DNA from: CAXBID01 sp963815305
GTDB lineage: Bacteria > Bacteroidota > Bacteroidia > Flavobacteriales > Flavobacteriaceae
DNA: 64,000 nucleotides
Direction: 5' to 3'
Assembly: GCA_963815305.1 (NCBI GenBank)
Contig: CAWFFW010000001.1
Span: forward strand, 2,170,001-2,234,000
Part shown: positions 8,963-16,991 of the stretch, in pieces
Layout of the letters: the number at the start of each line of letters is the position of its first letter
How positions within the stretch are numbered: position 1 is the first letter of the stretch
Notes under the pieces: generated by a model
Seen by the model: the letters and a program-made list of their open reading frames with translations, nothing else
Databases searched by the model: none
What the model was told of the DNA's origin: nothing
Position numbers and translations under genes: made by a program

Positions 8963-9439
8963 TTAACTATTAGTTTGTGGTTTAACTGCATTTGGGTCTG
9001 GTTTTACAAACGCCGTTATTTTTACAATTTCTGAACCTTTTTCTGTATTTGCAGTTACTGTGATTGATTTTGAAACTTTATTAGCACCGCTACCATTAAA
9101 TTTTACAGTAAACTTTCCAGAATCTCCAGGAGCTAATGGTTCTCTACTCCAATCTTGTGGTACAGTACATCCGCAAGAACTTTTAATATCTGTAATTACT
9201 AAAGGTGCATCCCCAGAATTTGTATAAGAAAAAGTGGTTTCAACCGCTGTTCCTTTTTCAATTTCACCAAAATCGTGTTCCATCTTGTCAAACTCAATAA
9301 CTGGAAATTTTGATGCTACAGCATCTCTTTCGGCTGCAGCTGCAACGTTAGCATCCTCTATTTTCTTTGCTGCATCTTCTTTGCATGATGTAAATGCTAT
9401 TAAGCACAAGGTGCTCAATCCTAATATTACTTTTTTCAT
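8963..9439 (-). CDS. DUF1573 domain-containing lipoprotein
   Basis: 158 residues with signal peptide MKKVILGLSTLCLIAFTSC. The following KED matches the Lys-acidic-acidic surface-export signature known from Capnocytophaga lipoproteins. The DUF1573 domain is an Ig-like fold in which FDFGEI-type strands, here HDFGEIEKGTAVETTF, precede VITDIKSSCGCTVP; the Cys-Gly-Cys is the family hallmark. Function is unknown. Its place between nusB and yajC is conserved in Flavobacteriaceae. A 140-nt gap separates it from nusB, so it may have its own promoter. Confidence 0.9.
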   Translation of the reverse strand: MKKVILGLSTLCLIAFTSCKEDAAKKIEDANVAAAAERDAVASKFPVIEFDKMEHDFGEIEKGTAVETTFSYTNSGDAPLVITDIKSSCGCTVPQDWSREPLAPGDSGKFTVKFNGSGANKVSKSITVTANTEKGSEIVKITAFVKPDPNAVKPQTNS

Positions 9440-9579
9440 TTTTTTTACTATTTAATCATTCAAGTTGTAAAAATAGGAATTATTTAATCGATTTAAAACA
9501 ATTATTAAAGATTACCGATTTCATAAATATAAATATTTAAAAGAAACCAAACACTTTAACTTTAGAAGTGAAATAGTTT

Positions 9580-10527
9580 TTACAATAACCCACGTCCCAC
9601 TTTTCTTAAGTTTCCAGAAGCTTCATATTCTTTTACTAATTTATCTAAAATCCCATTAATAAAGATGCTGCTTTTGGGTGTAGAATATTCTTTAGCAATT
9701 TCTAAATATTCGTTGATAGTAACTTTTACTGGAATAGAAGGGAAATTTTTTAATTCTGAAATTGCCATTTGAAGTAATACATAATCCACATTCGCTATAC
9801 GATCGGAATCCCAATTTTCGGTTTTTCCTTCAATTTCTTTATTAATAGCGGTTCTATTTAAAAGTGTTTTTCTAAACAAATCTATGGCAAACTGCTTATC
9901 ATCAGCATCTTTATATAATTTGGGTGTAAATTGATTTTCTGATGCATGCAGTTTTGCTTTTCGCAATAACTTTAAAATGGTTGTATTCACTGTAGGAAGA
10001 TCATCTAACCAAGTTAAGTTTTTGTCTTCCATGTATTCGTAAAGCTTGTCGTTAGGTGCAATGACATCTTTAAATACATCAACCATAAAGTCTTTATCTT
10101 CTTTAAAATCAGATGTCCGAGTTTTCATGTGTTCTTTATACAAATCACTTGAAAAAATCGCCTTATAAATAATTTCAACATATTCACCATCTAAATTCCA
10201 GTTGGTTATTTTATGCGATTCTAATTGATTTTTAAGTTCTAAGCTGTCTTTGATTAAATGCAACAACTTATTTTCTATAAATTTTCTATTTGGATTTATA
10301 TCGTCTTTGGTTGCTAAATGCTTTTTCTGCTTTTTCTGTAAGTCCTTCTCAGCGCGCTTTTGTACTTCAATAAATAAAGCCATTATTAAAAGATAGAGGT
10401 TGTACATATTATCTATACTAAATAATAAAAACTTTTGATCTTTACTTAAATCGTCACTTTCAGTACCTTTAAAGGCATACAAAGTTTGCATTACTTTTAC
10501 ACGAATATGTCTTCTGTTTAGCATCAT
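9580..10527 (-). CDS. nusB: Transcription antitermination factor NusB, long Bacteroidota form
   Basis: 315 residues. It starts MMLNRRHIRVKVMQTLYAFK, the NusB RNA-binding N-terminus; either of two adjacent ATGs could be used. The C-terminal third (RTAINKEIEGKTENWDSDRI, then INEYLEIAKEYSTPKSSIFING) is the conserved NusB core that binds boxA RNA with NusE/S10 in rRNA antitermination. About 150 extra residues in the middle make it twice the length of E. coli NusB. This is usual in Bacteroidota and not a fusion to a recognised domain. It is divergent from the ABC exporter. Confidence 0.92.
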   Translation of the reverse strand: MMLNRRHIRVKVMQTLYAFKGTESDDLSKDQKFLLFSIDNMYNLYLLIMALFIEVQKRAEKDLQKKQKKHLATKDDINPNRKFIENKLLHLIKDSLELKNQLESHKITNWNLDGEYVEIIYKAIFSSDLYKEHMKTRTSDFKEDKDFMVDVFKDVIAPNDKLYEYMEDKNLTWLDDLPTVNTTILKLLRKAKLHASENQFTPKLYKDADDKQFAIDLFRKTLLNRTAINKEIEGKTENWDSDRIANVDYVLLQMAISELKNFPSIPVKVTINEYLEIAKEYSTPKSSIFINGILDKLVKEYEASGNLRKVGRGLL

Positions 10528-10577
10528 TACAAAGAACTTAAATTAAAAAAGACGAAAATATTTATATTTTCGTTAGG

Positions 10578-10585
10578 CAAAAATA
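10578..10585 (-). promoter_or_regulatory. -7 box of nusB
   Basis: TATTTTTG on the minus strand, a perfect TAnnTTTG, 50 nt before the start. An inverted repeat (CGAAAATA / TATTTTCG, about 10553-10572) sits in the leader between them. Confidence 0.5.
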
Positions 10586-10699
10586 ATACTATTTTCAAAA
10601 AACTATAACATTTAATTTGGTTTATTATTGATGCATGAGTTTAGGGTTTATTTAACAATTGGGTAAGTGTATTCAAATAAATTTCTTGTTTTAATCCTT

Positions 10700-10707
10700 T
10701 ATCTTTG
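10700..10707 (+). promoter_or_regulatory. -7 box of the ABC exporter gene
   Basis: TATCTTTG, a perfect TAnnTTTG, 48 nt before the ATG. No clear TTG lies at 19 nt upstream. Confidence 0.5.
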
Positions 10708-10755
10708 CTCACTTGCAATGGGTCACTATTCAAAAAGAAAACCAACCGTTTTTAA

Positions 10756-12516
10756 ATGAAAGAATTACAACATTTAAATAAATATTTTTTAAAATACAAA
10801 GCACATCTTTTAGCAGGTATTGTTATTACTATTGTTGCAAGAATATTTTTGCTTTTCACCCCACGCTTGGTGAGAGAAATTTTTATTGTTGTTGAAAAAT
10901 ATAGAAACGGAAACGTAACTAGTGAAACAACAGTTGAAGCAGAACTAACTCAAATTATAATTTATATAATAGGTGCTGCTATAATAGGTGGTGTTCTTAC
11001 TTTTTTTATGCGTCAAACTATAATAAATGTATCTCGTTATATTGAATTTGACTTGAAAAATGAGGTTTATAATCAATATCAAAAATTATCATTAAATTTT
11101 TATAAAAAGAACAGAACAGGTGATTTGATGAATAGAATAAGTGAGGATGTTGGTCGTGTGCGCATGTATGCTGGTCCTGCTATAATGTACAGTATTAATA
11201 CCATTACGCTATTTGTAATTGCTTTAATTTACATGTTTAGCACCGCACCAAAATTAGCACTTTATACTATTGCGCCTTTGCCTATTCTTTCTATCATTAT
11301 CTACAAATTAAGTAAAGAAATACACCATAGAAGTACCGTAGTACAAGAGTATTTGTCTAAACTTTCAAGCTATACACAAGAATCTTTTAGTGGTATTTCG
11401 GTAATTAAGGCCTATGGTATTGAGCCTTTAACTTCCAAAAATTTTAACACACTTGCTCTAACAAATAAAGATAAGCAACTTAGTTTAGCCAAAGTAGAAG
11501 CTTGGTTTTTCCCCATGATGATTCTCTTAATTGGGGCAAGTAATTTACTGGTTATTTATGTTGGTGGTATGCAGTATATTAATGGTGAAATTGAGAGTTT
11601 AGGAACCATTGCAGAGTTTATTATTTACGTAAACCTGCTTACGTGGCCTGTTGCTACAGTTGGTTGGGTGACCTCAATTGTACAACAAGCTGAAGCATCA
11701 CAAAAACGAATTAATGAGTTTTTAAATACCGAACCGGAAATTAAAAATATGGTAAAAAACCATACAGATGTTACGGGTGATATTGCTTTTAAAAATGTAT
11801 CATTTACCTATGACGATACAAATATTAATGCCTTAAAGGATATTAGTTTTCATATTAAAGAAGGTGACACGTTGGCGATTCTTGGAAAAACTGGTTCTGG
11901 AAAATCAACTATACTCGATTTAATTGGAAGGCTTTATGATGTTGACGGCGGAACAATTAAAGTAAACGGTATTGCTATTGATAAGCACAATTTAGATGAT
12001 TTAAGAAAAAACATAGGTTATGTACCCCAAGATGCCTTTTTGTTTTCCGATACTATTAAGAACAATATCAAATTTGGAAAAGAAGATGCCACTGAGGAAG
12101 ACGTTATAGAAGCAGCAAAAAATGCACAGGTTCATAAAAATATTATAGGTTTTAATAAGGGATATGATACCATTTTAGGAGAACGTGGCATCACACTATC
12201 TGGTGGTCAAAAGCAACGCGTATCTATTGCTAGAGCCATAATTAAATCACCTGAAATTTTATTATTTGATGATTGCTTATCAGCTGTTGATACTGAAACG
12301 GAAGAAAAAATACTTAAAAATTTGAGTAAAGTTTCAAAAGGGAAAACCACTATAATTGTAAGTCATAGAGTTTCCTCGGCTAAAAATGCTAGTCAAATTA
12401 TTGTTTTAGATGACGGTAAAATTATACAACAGGGCAAACATGAAACGCTTATTGATGTTGATGGTTATTACAAAGAGCTTTATTTAAAGCAATTAAGTGA
12501 GAACGTTTCGAGCTAA
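10756..12516 (+). CDS. ABC transporter, fused permease and ATPase (MdlA/MsbA-like exporter)
   Basis: 586-residue half-transporter. Six transmembrane helices occupy about residues 15-310, followed by a nucleotide-binding domain with Walker A GKTGSGKST (about 377-385), Q-loop YVPQDAF, signature LSGGQKQR (about 481) and H-loop IIVSHRVSS. Walker B ends LLFDDCLSAVD, so the usual catalytic Glu is Asp. This is seen in the degenerate subunits of heterodimeric exporters of the MdlA/YheI/LmrC group, yet no partner gene is adjacent. The substrate cannot be predicted. Placement next to nusB is common in Flavobacteriaceae and suggests a housekeeping lipid or drug exporter. Confidence 0.9.
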   Translation: MKELQHLNKYFLKYKAHLLAGIVITIVARIFLLFTPRLVREIFIVVEKYRNGNVTSETTVEAELTQIIIYIIGAAIIGGVLTFFMRQTIINVSRYIEFDLKNEVYNQYQKLSLNFYKKNRTGDLMNRISEDVGRVRMYAGPAIMYSINTITLFVIALIYMFSTAPKLALYTIAPLPILSIIIYKLSKEIHHRSTVVQEYLSKLSSYTQESFSGISVIKAYGIEPLTSKNFNTLALTNKDKQLSLAKVEAWFFPMMILLIGASNLLVIYVGGMQYINGEIESLGTIAEFIIYVNLLTWPVATVGWVTSIVQQAEASQKRINEFLNTEPEIKNMVKNHTDVTGDIAFKNVSFTYDDTNINALKDISFHIKEGDTLAILGKTGSGKSTILDLIGRLYDVDGGTIKVNGIAIDKHNLDDLRKNIGYVPQDAFLFSDTIKNNIKFGKEDATEEDVIEAAKNAQVHKNIIGFNKGYDTILGERGITLSGGQKQRVSIARAIIKSPEILLFDDCLSAVDTETEEKILKNLSKVSKGKTTIIVSHRVSSAKNASQIIVLDDGKIIQQGKHETLIDVDGYYKELYLKQLSENVSS

Positions 12517-12652
12517 ATGGTTCATATTATTATACTATAAATCGGTTTAATTTCATTCAATAAAAGAGAACATTTAAAAAGAAACTACAAATTTTGTTGG
12601 TTAGTAACTGTTTTTTTTAGATTTTTGGTTTACAAATGTTAATAATATAAAA

Positions 12653-13039
12653 ATGTACAACAACGATATGATGGAGAAAGAGGAGATTTTTTCAAAAGTA
12701 TTAAGAGCTGGAAGACGCACTTATTTTTTTGATGTAAGAGCTACAAAGGCTGAAGATTACTATCTTACAATTACTGAAAGTAAAAAATTTACTAATGATG
12801 ATGGATCGTTCCATTACAAAAAACATAAAATTTACATTTACAAAGAAGACTTTACAGAATTTAAAGAAATTTTAGCTGAAATGACTGATTATATCATTAA
12901 TGAAAAAGGAGATGAAGTGATTAGTGAAAGACATCAAAAAGACTTTAAAAAAGAAAATGAGGAAGATGATACCAAAGTAACTGAAGCCGATTTAAAATCA
13001 CCAAAAAGTTTTACGGATATCAATTTTGATGATATCTAA
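12653..13039 (+). CDS. DUF3276 / PUR-alpha-like nucleic-acid-binding protein
   Basis: 128 residues. The core EIFSKVLRAGRRTYFFDVRA, then YYLTITESKKF and HKIYIYKEDFTEF, is the DUF3276 family, whose fold resembles a PUR repeat that binds single-stranded DNA or RNA in eukaryotic Pur-alpha. The C-terminus is acidic and probably disordered. Two further in-frame ATGs (12668, 12671) are possible starts. It is monocistronic with its own terminator. The binding role is by fold analogy, not shown here. Confidence 0.85.
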   Translation: MYNNDMMEKEEIFSKVLRAGRRTYFFDVRATKAEDYYLTITESKKFTNDDGSFHYKKHKIYIYKEDFTEFKEILAEMTDYIINEKGDEVISERHQKDFKKENEEDDTKVTEADLKSPKSFTDINFDDI

Positions 13040-13070
13040 AAACAAACTTAAACTAAGTAGACTAAACTTG

Positions 13071-13106
13071 AATCCGCTAAAATTATTTTTGTAGCGGATT
13101 TTTTTT
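13071..13106 (+). terminator. Rho-independent terminator after the DUF3276 gene
   Basis: Perfect 9-bp stem AATCCGCTA / TAGCGGATT (13071-13079 and 13092-13100) with a 12-nt loop and a T-run. Confidence 0.9.
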
Positions 13107-13120
13107 AAAAAATTGGAGTT

Positions 13121-13456
13121 TTAACATACAACGCTTCCATTTTTAACTTTATTTTCAGGATTTAATAACATCACATGGTTTCCATCAACTACACCTAAAA
13201 CTAAACATTCACTCATAAAATGAGCAATTTGCTTTTTAGGAAAATTTATTACTGCAACAATTTGCTTATCAATTAAATCTTCCTTTTTATAACGTGTTGT
13301 AATTTGTGCGGAAGACTTTTTAATGCCTAATGCACCAAAGTCAATAGTTAATTGATACGCAGGATGTTTTGCTTCAGAAAAATTTTTGACTTCAATAATA
13401 GTTCCTATTCGTAAATCTACTTTGGTAAAATCGTCAAAACTTATAGTTTCATACAT
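13121..13456 (-). CDS. CsaA-like tRNA-binding-domain protein
   Basis: 111 residues, an entire stand-alone OB-fold tRNA-binding domain. Motifs: FDDFTKVDLRIGTIIEVKNF at the start, KSSAQITTRY in the middle and the closing VLLNPE-type segment, here GNHVMLLNPENKVKNGS. The family (CsaA, and the C-terminal domain of MetRS) binds tRNA non-specifically; Bacillus CsaA was also reported to have chaperone-like export activity. Monocistronic. The family call is firm; the cellular role is uncertain. Confidence 0.9.
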   Translation of the reverse strand: MYETISFDDFTKVDLRIGTIIEVKNFSEAKHPAYQLTIDFGALGIKKSSAQITTRYKKEDLIDKQIVAVINFPKKQIAHFMSECLVLGVVDGNHVMLLNPENKVKNGSVVC

Positions 13457-13667
13457 TTTTTAAAAATACAATTTAGTACATGAATTTTAAAATGATTGTT
13501 AAAAAAAAGAACTATATTTTTATTTAGATGACATAGAAAATTTAAGTAAAGCCTAAGCTAAAGTTAGATTTTATATTAAAACCAAAAAAAAATCAGAAGC
13601 TATTTTATACGGTTACTTTAAGATGTAATTGGTAAGAAATTACGAACTTTGAATAAAACTTATAATT

Positions 13668-14225
13668 ATGGCTCGAACACTGTCTAATATGATTCCTTTA
13701 GAAACTCAAGCTCCCAATTTCAATCTATTTGATACGGTATCTAAAAACTACCTATCTCTAGAAAATTTAAAAGGTGAAAAAGGTACGGTAGTCATGTTTA
13801 TTTGTAATCATTGTCCGTTTGTTATTCATGTCAACGATACTTTGGTCGATATTGCAAATGAATTTGCTGAAAAAGGAATTAACTTCATTGCTATTTCAAG
13901 TAACGACGTTGATAATTATCCACAAGATTCTCCAGAAAAAATGACGATTCACGCCAAAAAACAAAATTATCCTTTTCCTTATTTATACGATGAAAACCAA
14001 GAAGTAGCTAAAGCATATGACGCGGCTTGTACACCAGATTTTTATGTTTTTGATGGGGATTTAAAACTAGTTTACAGAGGGCAATTGGATGACTCCAGAC
14101 CAGGGAATGGTATTTCTGTTACTGGTAAAGATTTAAAATATGCTTTAGATTGTGTTTTAGAAAACAAAAAAAATACCAATATACAAAAGCCAAGTATTGG
14201 CTGTAACATAAAATGGAAAATGTAA
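13668..14225 (+). CDS. Thioredoxin-fold redoxin (AhpC/TSA-like)
   Basis: 185 residues without a signal peptide, so cytosolic. The thioredoxin fold holds a CNHCPF active site near residue 45 (a CxxC), preceded by GTVVMFI. Downstream are FIAISSNDVDNYPQDSPEKM and CTPDFYVFD, the cis-Pro equivalent and strand that follow in AhpC/TSA-type redoxins. Proteins of this type reduce peroxides or disulphides, but the substrate is unknown. It converges on the GNAT gene with a 15-nt gap. Confidence 0.88.
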   Translation: MARTLSNMIPLETQAPNFNLFDTVSKNYLSLENLKGEKGTVVMFICNHCPFVIHVNDTLVDIANEFAEKGINFIAISSNDVDNYPQDSPEKMTIHAKKQNYPFPYLYDENQEVAKAYDAACTPDFYVFDGDLKLVYRGQLDDSRPGNGISVTGKDLKYALDCVLENKKNTNIQKPSIGCNIKWKM

Positions 14226-14240
14226 TTATATACTATTTAT

Positions 14241-14723
14241 TTAAAGTTTTAATTGCCAAAAACCAACATCTTGCCATTCACCAAATTTAAAGCCAACTTG
14301 TTTTAGATGAGCCACTTTTTTAAATCCAAATTTTTCATGCAGTTTTACACTGGCATCGTTTGGAAGCGTTAAAACTCCCAAAACTACATGATAGTTTTCT
14401 TCCTTTAATAATTTGAGTAATTCATTATAAAGTTTGGTTCCAATGTGTTTTCTATAAATTCCATTTTTAACATATATAGTAGACTCAACAGTTTTATTAT
14501 AAGCAGGTTTAGGACGAAACTTACTGCCGTAGGCATAACCTAAAATTTCACTGTTTTCTTCAAATACTAAAAAAGGATAGTTGGTATTAATTTGAGACAC
14601 TTTTTCTAAAAATATTTCAAAAGAAAGTATGTCATCATCAAAAGTTGCAGTAGAATTTAAAACATAATAGTTGTAAATATCTAGTAAATACTTTGTGTCT
14701 TCTATTTTAAATACTCTAACCAT
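14241..14723 (-). CDS. GNAT family N-acetyltransferase, Pat/Bar-like
   Basis: 160 residues. Acetyl-CoA-binding motif A appears as IYRKHIGTKLYNELL near residue 95. VLTLPNDASVKLHEKFGF, at about residues 115-135, is the hallmark of the phosphinothricin acetyltransferase-like subgroup. Such enzymes acetylate small amines, including methionine sulfoximine-type compounds and amino acids, but the substrate here is unknown. It follows the YfiT/DinB gene by 9 nt and is probably cotranscribed with it. Confidence 0.88.
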   Translation of the reverse strand: MVRVFKIEDTKYLLDIYNYYVLNSTATFDDDILSFEIFLEKVSQINTNYPFLVFEENSEILGYAYGSKFRPKPAYNKTVESTIYVKNGIYRKHIGTKLYNELLKLLKEENYHVVLGVLTLPNDASVKLHEKFGFKKVAHLKQVGFKFGEWQDVGFWQLKL

Positions 14724-14732
14724 AAATAAAGA

Positions 14733-15278
14733 CTAAATCCAATGTTTACGATGTAATAAATTTTCAATGTGTGCATAATGATGATTACCATGCCATGCAT
14801 AATTACCAATATTATAATTTAATACTACTTTACTATTGGTTTCTGGGTGAATAAAATAAGTATTCAAATTCTCAAAATCTAACCCTTTTAACAAATAAAC
14901 TAACTTAAAATGAACCGCTTTCAAATGATGTAATGACATCTCAATTGGGGCCTTTTTAGAATCAAATAAATCAGCCCAAGCGGCTTCATCGTAAGCTTTA
15001 ATTATCGGTTTATCTTCAGTTAAAGCCCATTTAAAACGCGTGTAACTATGGTGATGACTATCGGATAGATGATGAATTACTTGCCTTATTGTCCATCCAT
15101 CTGGCCTATATGGTGTTTCAAGTTGTTCATCAGATAAATTTTTTACTAAATTTTCCAATCGATTAGGGAAATGTTCTAAAATAGAAATCCAACTTTCAAT
15201 ATGTTGTTTTGAAATGTTATTTGGGCAATCAAATTTTCCTATGGGATATTTCAAATGTTGTAGTTCTTCCTCAATCAT
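14733..15278 (-). CDS. YfiT-like DinB-superfamily metal-dependent enzyme
   Basis: 181 residues starting MIEEELQHLKYPIGKF. A longer frame to 15329 exists, but a textbook promoter lies inside it, so this ATG is favoured and the message would be almost leaderless. The four-helix DinB fold carries the metal His residues in VIHHLSDSHHHSYTRFKWAL and HGNHHYAHIENLL. YfiT relatives include bacillithiol S-transferases and putative metal-dependent hydrolases. Since Flavobacteriaceae can make bacillithiol, a thiol-transfer role is possible but unproven. Operon with the GNAT gene downstream. Confidence 0.87.
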   Translation of the reverse strand: MIEEELQHLKYPIGKFDCPNNISKQHIESWISILEHFPNRLENLVKNLSDEQLETPYRPDGWTIRQVIHHLSDSHHHSYTRFKWALTEDKPIIKAYDEAAWADLFDSKKAPIEMSLHHLKAVHFKLVYLLKGLDFENLNTYFIHPETNSKVVLNYNIGNYAWHGNHHYAHIENLLHRKHWI

Positions 15279-15281
15279 AAA

Positions 15282-15311
15282 CAAATATAAAGCTTTGTTA
15301 TTCAATTTCAA
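15282..15311 (-). promoter_or_regulatory. Promoter of the YfiT-GNAT operon
   Basis: On the minus strand: TTG (15309-15311), exactly 19 nt, TATATTTG (15282-15289), ending 3 nt before the chosen ATG. Transcription would begin at or next to the start codon, giving a leaderless or nearly leaderless mRNA. Confidence 0.75.
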
Positions 15312-15603
15312 TGAGGGCTTTTTAAACAAAATTTACTACGACATAGAGCGATTTAAAATAGTTTGCTTTTTTCTTGAAGAATAATTTTCCGGTAGCAGAA
15401 TTTAAAATTTCTGCTTTACTTTCCGAAACTATGCACTAGGCTTTCAATGAACAAATTTGTTTAAAAATAAATCGGCAAAATAATAATAAAATTTTAACAC
15501 ACTTCATGATAACAATTTGAATCGTTGGCGTATCATTTCATCAAAAATAACTTCTTAAATAAGATCAGGGAGTATAATAGTTAAAAACATTTTCCACTAA
15601 GAA
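15312..15603. other. Gene-free stretch between the PPIase and YfiT genes
   Basis: I see no coding potential in this stretch. It contains one hairpin (AGCAGAA / TTCTGCT, 15394-15415). The sequence is otherwise plain AT-rich DNA. Confidence 0.6.
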
Positions 15604-15633
15604 TAAAAAAAAGCACCTAATAGTTTAGATGCT
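15604..15633 (-). terminator. Terminator of the cyclophilin-FKBP gene
   Basis: Stem AGCACCTAA / TTAGATGCT (one mismatch, 4-nt loop) followed on the minus strand by seven T residues. Confidence 0.7.
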
Positions 15634-15659
15634 GTTTTTTAAGTTCTCTTGACAATATA

Positions 15660-16592
15660 TTATTTGACATCCATTAACTCAACATCAAAAATTAATGTGG
15701 CATCAGGTGGAATTACACCCCCAGCGCCTCTACTTCCATAACCTAAATGGCTAGGTATAACAAAACGTGCTTTATCTCCAACTTTAAGTAAACTAATACC
15801 TTCATCCCAACCAGAGATAACTTGACCCATTCCTAAAGGAAAGTCGATAGGTTCATTACGTTTATATGACGAATCAAAAACAGTTCCGTCTGATAGTTGT
15901 CCTTTGTAATGTACAGAAACTGTTTTACCTTTTTCTGCTTTTGCACCTTTACCTTCTTGAATAATTTGGTAGCGTAAACCACTATCTGTTGTTTTAAAAC
16001 CTGTGGCTATTTTATCTAATTGTGCTTCTGCTGCTGCTTTAGTTTCTGTTAATCGCTTTTCTCTAGATCCTTCAAAAGTTCTAAAATATTCAACGGCATT
16101 AAACCCTTCGGCATTGACACCTACTCTAATAATTTCTAAAGTTTTAATCTCATCCCCTTGTTCTATAGCATCAACAATGTCTTGTCCATCAACTACTTTA
16201 CCAAAAACCGTATGCTTACCATCTAACCAAGAGGTTTCAGTATGTGTTATAAAAAACTGACTTCCGTTCGTACCTGGCCCTGCATTTGCCATGGATAAAA
16301 CCCCTGGGGCGTCGTGCTTTAAATCTGGATGAAATTCATCATCAAATTGGTATCCTGGATTTCCTGAACCTGAACTTTGTGGGCATCCACCTTGAATCAT
16401 AAAATCTGGAATAACTCTATGAAATTTTAACCCATCATAATATGGAGTGCCTTGTGGCTTTACTTTGTTTTCTAAATGTCCTTCAGCTAAAGCTACAAAG
16501 TTCCCAACTGTGCCTGGGGTTTTTTCATATTCTAAAGCAACAAGTATGTCTCCTTTTGTTGTATTAAATTTTGCGTATAATCCGTCTTGCAT
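15660..16592 (-). CDS. Dual-family peptidyl-prolyl isomerase, cyclophilin fused to FKBP
   Basis: 310 residues. An N-terminal cyclophilin domain (about 1-160) has KFHRVIPDFMIQGG with the catalytic Arg59, NGSQFFIT and SWLDGKHTVFG. A 35-residue linker rich in Ala, Glu and Lys follows, then an FKBP domain (about 200-310) with VSVHYKGQLSDGTVFDSS, SGWDEGISLL, LGYGSRGAGGVIPP and FDVELMDV; its key pocket residues Tyr, Phe-Asp, Trp, Ile and Tyr are all present. There is no signal peptide, so it is cytosolic. Both active sites look intact. A CYP-FKBP order is known from a described Flavobacterium dual-family immunophilin. Monocistronic. Confidence 0.93.
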   Translation of the reverse strand: MQDGLYAKFNTTKGDILVALEYEKTPGTVGNFVALAEGHLENKVKPQGTPYYDGLKFHRVIPDFMIQGGCPQSSGSGNPGYQFDDEFHPDLKHDAPGVLSMANAGPGTNGSQFFITHTETSWLDGKHTVFGKVVDGQDIVDAIEQGDEIKTLEIIRVGVNAEGFNAVEYFRTFEGSREKRLTETKAAAEAQLDKIATGFKTTDSGLRYQIIQEGKGAKAEKGKTVSVHYKGQLSDGTVFDSSYKRNEPIDFPLGMGQVISGWDEGISLLKVGDKARFVIPSHLGYGSRGAGGVIPPDATLIFDVELMDVK

Positions 16593-16615
16593 TGTTCTAT
16601 TTTTATTTGAAAAGG

Positions 16616-16623
16616 CAAATATA
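16616..16623 (-). promoter_or_regulatory. -7 box of the cyclophilin-FKBP gene
   Basis: TATATTTG on the minus strand, a perfect TAnnTTTG, 23 nt before the ATG. A 14-bp motif (16627-16640) sits 3 nt upstream and is repeated at the same spacing before rimO. Confidence 0.6.
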
Positions 16624-16640
16624 AGAAATGATTTACGATT

Positions 16641-16952
16641 ATAGTTTTGTACGTCATAATTAAGATGAAATTCTAGTCAAAATCGTTTTTTTATAAGGTA
16701 ACTTCAATGTAATTCTTGACTTGTTTTTAAAGCCTTTTTCCTAATTGTACTTCTCAACCAAACTAAAACTAGAAACAATAAAAACTTATTAAGTTATACA
16801 GATTATCAAATCTCGCATTATTCTATCTAATTTTATTTTCTTAATTTACAGTATTCCTTAATCATTCAAATTAGAGAATTTGAGTAGTTTTTAACTCCTG
16901 TATGGATTAATAAAATAAAGAGTCAAAATGATTTTTGAATTCTAAAAAAGAG
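16641..16952. other. Intergenic stretch upstream of the amidoligase operon
   Basis: I can support no ORF, RNA or strong hairpin here. It is AT-rich sequence between divergent transcription units. Confidence 0.5.
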
Positions 16953-16960
16953 TAATTTTG
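16953..16960 (+). promoter_or_regulatory. -7 box of the amidoligase operon
   Basis: TAATTTTG, 31 nt before the RimK-like start. A TTTG lies at 16934-16937, but the 15-nt spacing is shorter than the usual 19, so the -33 match is weak. Confidence 0.45.
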
Positions 16961-16991
16961 TTTAAAATTTTATCCCCATCATGCAACGCTA

